A DNA stretch of 62,297 nt, from positions 1-62,297 of the forward strand of contig NZ_QEKY01000006.1 in NCBI RefSeq assembly GCF_003096695.1. Reading direction: 5' to 3'. Both the position numbers and the translations under genes were made by a program. Position 1 is the stretch's first letter, and each line of letters opens with the position of its first letter. This DNA is from Porphyromonas loveana (GTDB lineage: Bacteria; Bacteroidota; Bacteroidia; Bacteroidales; Porphyromonadaceae). This document shows, in pieces, positions 53,658-60,967 of the stretch. Under the pieces are notes generated by a model. That model saw only the letters and a program-made list of their open reading frames with translations, was not told the origin of the DNA and did not search any database.

Positions 53658-53959
53658 TACCTTTGCATATCGACAAGGAGCTCTGCACTATGTAAACGAC
53701 TGAATATCAGAGCGCACAGACAAGGGCTAAAAGTAATATGCAGTAAACAAAAACAATGATGAACAACAGACTCATGTACAAGGACAGCGGAAATCTTCCC
53801 GCTCTTCTCCTTTTTCTTTCGATATATAGTGGCACGGTATCCGACCTTACCCCATTCTCTGACTATGAATAGAATGAGATAAGCACCCCCGAGAGAAGTA
53901 GCAAAAAGCATCAGGCACCCGTCGAGTTCGTGGCCGAACTCGACGGGTGCTTCTTTTTT
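53658..53959 (+). ncRNA. Orphan transcription unit: possible small RNA or tiny ORF
   Basis: A rightward -7 box TACCTTTG (53658-53665) and a strong terminator (53915-53959) bound a ~290-nt stretch that holds no recognised gene. A 37-codon ORF (ATG 53759, MNNRLMYKDSGNL...) with a short hydrophobic run lies inside. A convergent 116-codon frame reads through the terminator stem and looks spurious. The product could be a non-coding RNA, a small peptide or nothing. Promoter-to-terminator bracketing is the only evidence. Confidence 0.35.
53915..53959 (+). terminator. Strong terminator closely matching the one at 11595
   Basis: GCACCCGTCGAGTTCG pairs perfectly with CGAACTCGACGGGTGC around a short loop, then TTCTTTTTT. 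The stem and flanks resemble the CoA-transferase terminator, suggesting a duplicated terminator cassette. Confidence 0.75.
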
Positions 53960-54313
53960 ATTACTCTCAGCCGGGCTTTCACCCCTCAAAACAATTAGCT
54001 TTTTCACTTCTCATCTTTATAATCTTGCACTCCAATATCGTAAAGGTTACAATCGATTTTTATAAAGATCAGAAGTGATATTTATAAATGTTATATCCTA
54101 ACTCTCCAATTATTGTCATCCGGCACGGGAAGGCCGATTTTCAATCTTGTTTTACAGCCCAAGCGACCATCAAAAGACCGCTTATTTGGAATGAATCTAA
54201 ATAAATCCACATAGACCTTCGATGTTGAAAACTTTTTTGGCCCCTAAAAAAGAAGAATTGCATGTCGATGATCATAAAAAGAACTTTTCAAGAATATTTC
54301 AGTTTCTGAGTGT

Positions 54314-54321
54314 TATCTTTG
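54314..54321 (+). promoter_or_regulatory. Candidate -7 box for the two-component operon
   Basis: TATCTTTG fits TAnnTTTG and lies 26 nt before the response-regulator ATG. No clear -33 TTTG is seen. The gap 53960-54313 has no gene. Confidence 0.4.
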
Positions 54322-54347
54322 ATCTATCAATTCGCACTTTATAGACG

Positions 54348-55040
54348 ATGAAGATTCTGATTATCGAAGATGAGCTTGAATTGCGGGAGACCCTACAAGA
54401 GTTTTTGCGGCAAGAGCGTTATGTCGTAGAAGTAGCCGGAACGTTGAATGACGGGCTGGAAAAAATCATGCTCTACGATTATGATTGTATCCTGCTGGAC
54501 ATCATGTTGCCCGATGGTAATGGTCTCACACTCCTCGAAGAACTGAAGAAGTGTGGCAAGACAGAGAATCTCATTATCATCTCTGCCAAGGATGCCGTCG
54601 AAGACAAAGTGCAGGGGATCGAACTGGGAGCTGACGACTATCTGGCCAAGCCTTTTCACCTCTTGGAACTGAACGCACGCATCAAGGGGCTTATCCGGCG
54701 CAAGATGGCGAACGGAGCCATGCAGATTCGTTTGGGCAACGTGTGTCTGACGCCGGATAAATTTGAAGTACGAGTGGAGGATCGCCTTTTGGAGCTCAAG
54801 CGCAAAGAGTATGACATCCTGCATCACCTGATGACGCGCCCCGATCGTCTGGTCGACAAAGCCGCCCTGGCCGAAGCTGTGTGGGGCGACTACATCGACC
54901 AAGCCGATAATTACGATTTTATCTATGCTCAGATCAAGAATCTTCGTAAACAGATGAACGATGCGGGTGCTTCTATAGAGATTAAATCCGTCTACGGGTT
55001 TGGCTATAAACTGACAGAAAAAGAGGAGGAAAGCCGTTGA
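54348..55040 (+). CDS. OmpR-family response regulator
   Basis: 230 residues. The receiver domain shows ILIIEDEL (acidic pair), the phosphorylated aspartate D51 in DCILLDIMLPDGNG and K81 in IIISAKDAVEDKVQGIELGADDYLAKPF. A winged-helix DNA-binding domain follows (LTPDKFEVRVEDRLLELKRKEYDILHHLM and YIYAQIKNLRKQM-like end, SVYGFGYKL). Its 3' end overlaps the kinase start by 4 bp. It probably controls the two PepSY-like genes downstream or related envelope genes; targets are inferred from position only. Confidence 0.92.
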   Translation: MKILIIEDELELRETLQEFLRQERYVVEVAGTLNDGLEKIMLYDYDCILLDIMLPDGNGLTLLEELKKCGKTENLIIISAKDAVEDKVQGIELGADDYLAKPFHLLELNARIKGLIRRKMANGAMQIRLGNVCLTPDKFEVRVEDRLLELKRKEYDILHHLMTRPDRLVDKAALAEAVWGDYIDQADNYDFIYAQIKNLRKQMNDAGASIEIKSVYGFGYKLTEKEEESR

Positions 55041-56320
55041 AGCTCTCCACGCGAATCATCCTGCGCCTCTCTGCTGTCTTCCTGACGGTCTTTACCGTAT
55101 GGGTAGTGGCCTTCTACTTTGTTATCGTCGATGAGATCCACGACGAGACCAACGATTCGCTCGAAAACTACTCCGAGCACATCATCCGCAATTTTCTTTC
55201 GGACAACCCGCTCCCTACACCCGAGAGCGACCTCAACAACACCTATTCCATCCGTAAGATCACCCTCCGGGAAGCATTGGAGTTCGGAGCTGACAAGTAC
55301 TACGACGAAATGGTCTATGTGAAAGCACGACGTGAATTGGAGCCGTGCAGAACAATGCGCACCGTGTTCAGCGATGGCAATGGCAGTTTTTACGAACTCA
55401 AAGTATCCATTCCTACATTCGAAAAAACCGATTTGCAAGGGACTCTCCTGCAATCTGTCGTCTATCTCTTCATGCTACTGCTGGCCGTCACTATCGGTGT
55501 GACCACTTGGATCGTATCACGCAGTTTCCGCTCGCTATATAAACTATTGGACTGGTTAAGCCACTTCCGCGTAGATAAACCCTTGAACGAACTCACGCTC
55601 GGCAAAACGGACATAGTCGAATTCCGCAGGCTCAATGAAGTCATGCAGCACACCGCCCGCCATAACGTGGAAGTCTTCGAGCGTCAACGGGAATTCATCT
55701 CCCACGCTTCTCATGAACTACAAACGCCATTGACCATCAGCCGCAACAAACTCGAGCTCTTGCTGCAAGATCCTCACCTCAGTGAACAGCAACTCGAGCT
55801 CGTCTACAAGGCCATTCAGTCCATCAACCACATCGTACAACTCAACAAAACGCTGCTTCTCTTCAGTAAGATCGAGAACCGCCAGTTTACGGAGATAGAA
55901 TCCATCAGCATAAGCGATCTATTGCATACGCTCGTAGAAGAATACGACACGGTCTTTGCCGATCGTGCTGTCACCGTGGTATGGCAGGAAAAAGGCCCCA
56001 TGACGCTGGAGATGAATCCCACGTTGGCCAAAGTGTTGCTGAGCAATCTGCTGAAAAATGCCTATGTACACAACATTGCGCATGAGGGGCGAATCAGCAT
56101 ATCGCTCTCTGCTGAGGTCTGCGCTATAGCCAACACGGGCAAGGATACACCTTTGGATGAAGGGGTTATATTCGAACGCTTCTACCATGATTTCTCACAA
56201 GAGCATTCTTCCGGTCTCGGGCTATCCATTGCTCGATCCATTTGCCAAACCTACTCCCTCGATCTTTCTTATACATTCGATGAAGGTTTGCATCTCTTTT
56301 CCATCAGGAAGCAAGGGTAG
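55037..56320 (+). CDS. Sensor histidine kinase
   Basis: 427 residues with a TTG start overlapping the regulator stop by 4 bp. Two transmembrane helices (ILRLSAVFLTVFTVWVVAFYFVIV and SVVYLFMLLLAVTIGVTTWIV) bracket a ~105-residue periplasmic sensor. A HisKA dimerisation domain has the phosphorylated H226 in SHASHELQTPLTISRNKLELL. The ATP-binding domain has the N box LLSNLLKNAYVHN and a short G region HSSGLGLSIARSI. The sensed signal is unknown. Confidence 0.92.
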   Translation: MKLSTRIILRLSAVFLTVFTVWVVAFYFVIVDEIHDETNDSLENYSEHIIRNFLSDNPLPTPESDLNNTYSIRKITLREALEFGADKYYDEMVYVKARRELEPCRTMRTVFSDGNGSFYELKVSIPTFEKTDLQGTLLQSVVYLFMLLLAVTIGVTTWIVSRSFRSLYKLLDWLSHFRVDKPLNELTLGKTDIVEFRRLNEVMQHTARHNVEVFERQREFISHASHELQTPLTISRNKLELLLQDPHLSEQQLELVYKAIQSINHIVQLNKTLLLFSKIENRQFTEIESISISDLLHTLVEEYDTVFADRAVTVVWQEKGPMTLEMNPTLAKVLLSNLLKNAYVHNIAHEGRISISLSAEVCAIANTGKDTPLDEGVIFERFYHDFSQEHSSGLGLSIARSICQTYSLDLSYTFDEGLHLFSIRKQG

Positions 56321-56438
56321 AGAGCTGTAGTATTCTTCTTTTTTTCTCACATTCCGAAAAAAAATCAGAATTTCAGTTTTATTTCAGCATCGGTGCAGTT
56401 ATTTGTTGTACGCAAACAATCATAAATAGCACATAACG

Positions 56439-56879
56439 ATGACAAACAAATCGAAAATTTTTCTGCTCATGCTCATGCTGACACTCTCAAGTGCATGGGC
56501 CAGCAATGACAAAGTGGTAGCACTCACCCGCATCCCACAGAAAGCACAGACTATCATAGCCAAGCACTTTGAGGGAGCCAAAGTGTCGTACGTGAAGATG
56601 GACAACGACTGGTTCAGCAAGTCCTATGACGTAGTGTTCAATGACGGCAATAAGATCGAGTTCGACCGACGAGGCGAGTGGAAAGAGATCGACTGCAAGT
56701 ACTCCCGAGTACCCATACAACTCGTACCGACTCCTATCCGACACCATGTAGAGGCCCAACATCCCGGCACCTACATTGTTCAGATCGATCGCGACAACAG
56801 AGATTATGAGATAGAATTAAATAATGGTTTGGAGCTGATCTTCTCCCTCAAAGGAGTATTCAAAGGCTTCCACGATTAA
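56439..56879 (+). CDS. PepSY-like (BF-PepSY, DUF2874) exported protein
   Basis: 146 residues with a signal peptide (MTNKSKIFLLMLMLTLSSAWA). Two PepSY-like beta-alpha modules follow: IPQKAQTIIAKHFEGAKVSYVKMDNDWFSKSYDVVFNDGNKIEFDRRGEWKEID and VPTPIRHHVEAQHPGTYIVQIDRDNRDYEIELNNGLELIF. This family is common in Bacteroidetes and is often encoded beside two-component systems, as here. It is probably a periplasmic modulator of the sensor kinase or of a protease; no direct evidence. Confidence 0.82.
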   Translation: MTNKSKIFLLMLMLTLSSAWASNDKVVALTRIPQKAQTIIAKHFEGAKVSYVKMDNDWFSKSYDVVFNDGNKIEFDRRGEWKEIDCKYSRVPIQLVPTPIRHHVEAQHPGTYIVQIDRDNRDYEIELNNGLELIFSLKGVFKGFHD

Positions 56880-56910
56880 TAATAAAGTAAGAATCAAAAA
56901 ACTTAAAGAA

Positions 56911-57810
56911 ATGAAACTGTTCAAATGGTCTGTACCTCTGGTACTCTGTGCAGGTATTTTCACTGCATGTAACAAAGAAGATAACAGCCAGCTCAGTCCC
57001 GAAGCAGAAGAGGCTCGCATACTGGCGACTATGTACCCCAATGCCCAAAACGTAAGGTGGGAGAAAGAAGACGAATATCTTGTAGCTGAATTCATCAATA
57101 ATGGCTCCCCGTCAGAGGCATGGTTCCTTGCCACAAAGTGGCGATACACCGAAATAGATATTCCCTATAGTGCTTTACCTCAACCCGTTCGCACTGCGTT
57201 CGAGGCAAGTTCTTATGCTCAGTGGGTGGTCGAAGATATCGATATGGTAGAGCGTGACGGCACCACCACCTTCTACGTGATCGAAGCGGAAAGAGGCGAA
57301 CTAGACGTGGAATTATACTATACTCCGGCCGGTGTACTGATCAAAACCATTACGGAACCACATCACAACTCTACAGCGCAGTACGTGAGTCCACTCATAT
57401 CGGCTACCGCTCTGGCCAATATCAAAACCTATCTTGACGCCAACTATCCCAATGCTATCGTCTTGGAGTATGAGCTGGAAGATGGTTACATCGAAGTGGA
57501 TATCCTCGACGGCACGGCACACCGTGTTCTGATCTTCTCCTACAAGGGTGAGTGGATCAATACATATATCGATGATGGTGAAGATGACTTCGACTACGAC
57601 GATGATGCCTACGAAAACGACATTCCTGAGAATATCAAGGCACTGATTATCAGCTATGTCAATGCCCATTATCCGAATGCAACGATCCTCAGTATCGAAA
57701 GAGAGTCTAACGGGACTTACGAAGTCGAAATCCGTCACAACAAAATAAAGTACGATCTCTACTTCGATGCGCAAGGCAACTTCATCAACGCTCACATAGA
57801 CGATAAATAG
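56911..57810 (+). CDS. PepSY-like (DUF2874) lipoprotein with repeated domains
   Basis: 299 residues. The lipobox is at the N-terminus (LVLCAGIFTAC, lipidated C20). Residues ~30-150, ~165-215 and ~240-299 contain PepSY-like modules with the same rhythm as the 146-residue neighbour (ANIKTYLDANYPNAIVLEYELEDGYIEVDIL and IKALIISYVNAHYPNATILSIERE). An acidic linker (DDGEDDFDYDDDAYENDIPE) separates the last two. It is 31 bp downstream of the first PepSY-like gene and ends at a strong terminator, so all four genes may form one regulon. Confidence 0.8.
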   Translation: MKLFKWSVPLVLCAGIFTACNKEDNSQLSPEAEEARILATMYPNAQNVRWEKEDEYLVAEFINNGSPSEAWFLATKWRYTEIDIPYSALPQPVRTAFEASSYAQWVVEDIDMVERDGTTTFYVIEAERGELDVELYYTPAGVLIKTITEPHHNSTAQYVSPLISATALANIKTYLDANYPNAIVLEYELEDGYIEVDILDGTAHRVLIFSYKGEWINTYIDDGEDDFDYDDDAYENDIPENIKALIISYVNAHYPNATILSIERESNGTYEVEIRHNKIKYDLYFDAQGNFINAHIDDK

Positions 57811-57884
57811 CTCCGCGGCCTCTTTGTTCTTGCAATCTGAATACTCACGTGTTCTCGCATGGAAAAAGAGGCTTGCATAACAAA

Positions 57885-57930
57885 TCAAAAAAGAGAGCTG
57901 CCTCGAGATCGAGGCAGCTCTCTTTTTTGA
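57885..57930. terminator. Near-perfect bidirectional terminator
   Basis: The stem AGAGAGCTGCCTCGA and its complement surround a 2-nt centre, flanked by A6 on the left and T6 on the right. It sits between the rightward PepSY-like lipoprotein and the leftward TPR lipoprotein, serving both. Confidence 0.9.
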
Positions 57931-57959
57931 TTCGTTAGCGGTCTAAATTTGCCGGAACC

Positions 57960-59657
57960 TTAGAGGCGGATCAGGCTTTTGAAACCAGCATCGTTGGCGT
58001 ACTTGGCGAACTCGAGATCCGTAGCAGCCTTTCTCATCATGTTGTGATCCAAGCTGATGGATTCGCGCAGACTGTTTACCACGCCATCCAGATTGTTCGT
58101 GCGGGCAGCTACCACAGCCATCAGATAGTAAGTAGTGGCATCGGCATTCTTGACGCCGTTCAGCACCTCTTGCGCACGGTTGTAGTCGCGGTTGAGGATG
58201 TGTGCCACGGCGGCATTGTTGCTCTGCGTCTTACCGAAGGCGGTAACGGCCTGTGCATATTTGCCTTGTTGCAGATAGAGGAGCCCCAAAGCCTCGCCCA
58301 GTTCGGGCACATTGGCAGCAGAGCCGAAGTATTGCTGAGCCTGCTCCGCATTACCCTCGTTCAGAGCCAGGAGACCCATATTCATATCCGTCTCGGCATT
58401 GGGCTTCACGCCGGCAGCCTTCTGGAACCATGAGCGGGCACCATCGAGATCGCCACTACGATAGCGCATCATACCGATGTTGTTATAGGCACGATAATCA
58501 TCGGGGAAGAGCTGCGTAGCCACCTTGTAGACATCTTCCTGCTGAGAGGGGGTGTCGAAAAGTGTGGCGCTATAGAGCAATTCCTCCACCGTCAGACGGC
58601 CGGGGTTCTGTCCGGCGAGACGCTTGATCTCGTCATCGCTCTTACCGATGGTCTCCACATTGGCCACGAGGCGTGAACGACGCAGCTGAGGCAGGATGTC
58701 ATCGGCCAACTGTCTGAAGACCGTAGAGATATTCTTGATCTCCTGTTCGCGTTGCTCGGGATCGGGATACATGGAGAGGACGCGCAGCACCAGATCCTTG
58801 TCTTGGATGTCGCTCTTCTCAACGAGCTGCTTGAAGCCTTCCCAGTCCTGAGCCGTGTAGTGGGCATTGATCTCCACGTCTTCGATCTTACTTTTCTTAA
58901 ACTGTTGTTTCAGGGCTGTTGTCGTATTCTTCTCACGCTGTTCCGACAGTTTTTCATTCAGTTCGATGCCTCCATCGGGTGACGCATAAGCTTGCACCTC
59001 TACCGACACGTTCTGGTTAGGAGCCTCCTTGGCATTGGCCACCAAGTCTTTCCAATCTTTTACCTCTCCCTTATTGATTTCTTGGGCGCGGATCTGGGCC
59101 TGCTGGATGAGGAACATGATATTGGCATCGTAAGCCTGCTTGATGATACGTTGGAAAGCATCGGGAGCAATGGCGGCCGAAGCATTCAGAGCCGAAGCCA
59201 GCGCCTCCGTGCTGATCACACCATCAGCCACCTTGAGATCGGGGAGCTTCACCTGCTTACCCTTGATGTTAGCCTCGAAAGTCAGGAAGAGCTCGCTCTT
59301 GTCCATGGCGGGCTTATAGGGGAATGCAAACGAAAGCTGCTCATTGCCACCGTTGGCATAGCTGATGGTACGTTCGTTACCGAGTACTTTTTCGCCCTGA
59401 AAACGGAAAGAAGGCCCCCACGTTTCGCCTGTGGCATAGCGCAGCACGGGCTTCACTGTGAGCTCGGCACGTTTGTTGAACCACTTGGCAGGGAAAGAGA
59501 TACTCACAGTCACCGGCACCTTATTACCTGTCACCTCAAGCGGTTGAGGCTCAGCCTTCACAAGGTCCGCAGTCACCGGACGCAACTTGCCGGAGCAAGA
59601 AGAGATGGCTACCGCTGCTACGCAGACGAGTAGTACAGAAAAGATTTTCTTTAGCAT
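57960..59657 (-). CDS. TPR/OmpA-like lipoprotein
   Basis: 565 residues with a lipobox (VAAVAISSCSG, lipidated C21). Residues ~30-130 form a beta-rich region (VPVTVSISFPAKWFNKRAELTVKPVLRY). Residues ~210-300 carry an OmpA-like signature (VSVEVQAYASPDGGIELNEKLSEQREKNTTTAL). TPRs follow from ~390 (DDYRAYNNIGMMRYRSGDLDGARSWFQKAAGVKPNAETDMNMGLLALNEGNAEQ). OmpA-like domains bind peptidoglycan; TPRs mediate protein contacts. It is probably an outer-membrane-anchored periplasmic scaffold. A leftward TAGCTTTG box lies at 59696-59689. Single gene. Confidence 0.82.
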   Translation of the reverse strand: MLKKIFSVLLVCVAAVAISSCSGKLRPVTADLVKAEPQPLEVTGNKVPVTVSISFPAKWFNKRAELTVKPVLRYATGETWGPSFRFQGEKVLGNERTISYANGGNEQLSFAFPYKPAMDKSELFLTFEANIKGKQVKLPDLKVADGVISTEALASALNASAAIAPDAFQRIIKQAYDANIMFLIQQAQIRAQEINKGEVKDWKDLVANAKEAPNQNVSVEVQAYASPDGGIELNEKLSEQREKNTTTALKQQFKKSKIEDVEINAHYTAQDWEGFKQLVEKSDIQDKDLVLRVLSMYPDPEQREQEIKNISTVFRQLADDILPQLRRSRLVANVETIGKSDDEIKRLAGQNPGRLTVEELLYSATLFDTPSQQEDVYKVATQLFPDDYRAYNNIGMMRYRSGDLDGARSWFQKAAGVKPNAETDMNMGLLALNEGNAEQAQQYFGSAANVPELGEALGLLYLQQGKYAQAVTAFGKTQSNNAAVAHILNRDYNRAQEVLNGVKNADATTYYLMAVVAARTNNLDGVVNSLRESISLDHNMMRKAATDLEFAKYANDAGFKSLIRL

Positions 59658-59696
59658 TGTTTTTCTTGATCTAATGTTGAAATCAAGACAAAGCTA

Positions 59697-60490
59697 CCAC
59701 TTTTATTCGTCTTTCACTCCGCTCTCCCACGATATATGCCCCGAAAAGACGCTCACACCCTCCGTGAAACCTTGACTGACAACATCGTTTTGGGCTTTGC
59801 ACTCATGCCTCCGTCATGGAGCCCACAAAAAGGCCCCCATCCCAGAGGACAGAGGCGATCTCATCGGTAAAGAACGGACAGAATCAGCAACCCCAGAAAA
59901 AAGCCTTGATAAGGTCTATAAAAACCAAACGGCAAAAATGACAACCAGAATAGCGACAAACAACTGAGACAGATTCGCAGAAAATTTCATTCCAATTCGT
60001 TTTTCAATAATGATTCTGTTCCTGACACACGACGCAGTTGTAGAGGGGTGCACAACCGTAGGAGCGAAAGACGCATATATTCTCGCTTGAGCAGCTCGCG
60101 AAGATAGACACTATTTATCATCTTTTTTTTCAATCCTCGAAAAAGAGCAAAAATCAGCGTCGCTCTCACACGAAGAGCCAAAAACACATCCCTCTGCCCA
60201 AAAACGACAAACAAAACTCGTGAAAAGTGTTTTTCTGCAAGAATACTGACCAATAAGACATCGGGAAACGCTCATTTGCGCTTTTGTCAACGAGCAACAC
60301 TCCTAAAAACCGAGAATTCGATCTACAATCAGGAGATTTCATCTCAACAACGGATAATCTGCCTATCCACACCAGTCGAATACTCAGAATCGACTTGTTT
60401 TCGGTGCATTACAGCCTGTAACAGGCCTAAAAATACTGTACATAAAGGGAGTTTCATGGTATAATGACTACTAAAGCAAATGCTTTTATG
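59697..60490. other. Gene-free gap left of the CRISPR-proximal repeats
   Basis: About 800 bp without a convincing coding region. Small frames (for example 60253-59987 leftward) lack starts, family features and codon rhythm. I searched by eye for an anti-repeat complementary to the CRISPR repeat and found none, so a tracrRNA does not appear to be here. Confidence 0.45.
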
Positions 60491-60618
60491 GCCATTACAG
60501 ACTATCATGCATATAAAAGCAAATGATTCACCATGCATTATACTCTGTCATGTACTCAAAAGCAAATGATTTACTATGCATTACAGCCTGTCATGTATCC
60601 AAAAGCAGTGTGATTAGG
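60491..60618. repeat. 43-bp tandem repeat, three units
   Basis: Units at about 60491, 60535 and 60578 share GCATTA, CTGTCATG and AAAAGCAAATGATT. Weaker echoes occur at 60400-60490 (GCATTACAGCCTGT). They lie 350 bp left of the CRISPR array and are not coding. Confidence 0.65.
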
Positions 60619-60815
60619 CTCATTGTTCGTAAACAACGCCTCAAAAAACGATTTCTCAGCTCTTTGTTGAGCGTTGATACCTTCTCGAAATGTTATTGTG
60701 CTGATTGTCAACGAATGAAGACTGGGAAAATGCTAATGGGACTCTTTGTACAACTTCGACGCCTTGCCAAACCGTTATTGGGCAAGTCGCATACGTGCGA
60801 CGACATAGAAAATGC

Positions 60816-60911
60816 TGTTTTGCTCTTGCGGACATGTACACGGACATGAAAACTCCGTTTTCTGACTCTGATACATGTGCGTGAACTTGAAAATAACTGT
60901 TTTTATCCTTG
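60816..60911. repeat. Copy of the 42-bp tandem repeat family
   Basis: About two units resembling those at 7913-8096: TTGCGGACATGTACACGGACATGAAAA and a diverged neighbour with GATACATGTGCGTGAACTTG. The minus strand again reads 14-residue units (SENGVFMSVYMSA). The block ends ~55 bp before the first CRISPR repeat. Confidence 0.55.
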
Positions 60912-60967
60912 CGCATTCGTACGCAAGTCCAATGCCGTGAGTTCTATCCTATCAACGACAGACGACT

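Noticed and set aside
53657-54007. 116-codon minus-strand frame
   Set aside because: It translates through the strong terminator stem at 53915-53959 and resembles no protein; treated as non-coding.
59987-60253. 88-codon minus-strand frame left of the CRISPR
   Set aside because: No family resemblance, no promoter and overlapping alternative frames; not supported.
59697-60967. tracrRNA or cas gene left of the CRISPR array
   Set aside because: No sequence complementary to the repeat's first 24 nt and no Cas-like frame was found by eye; they are presumably to the right, outside the window.
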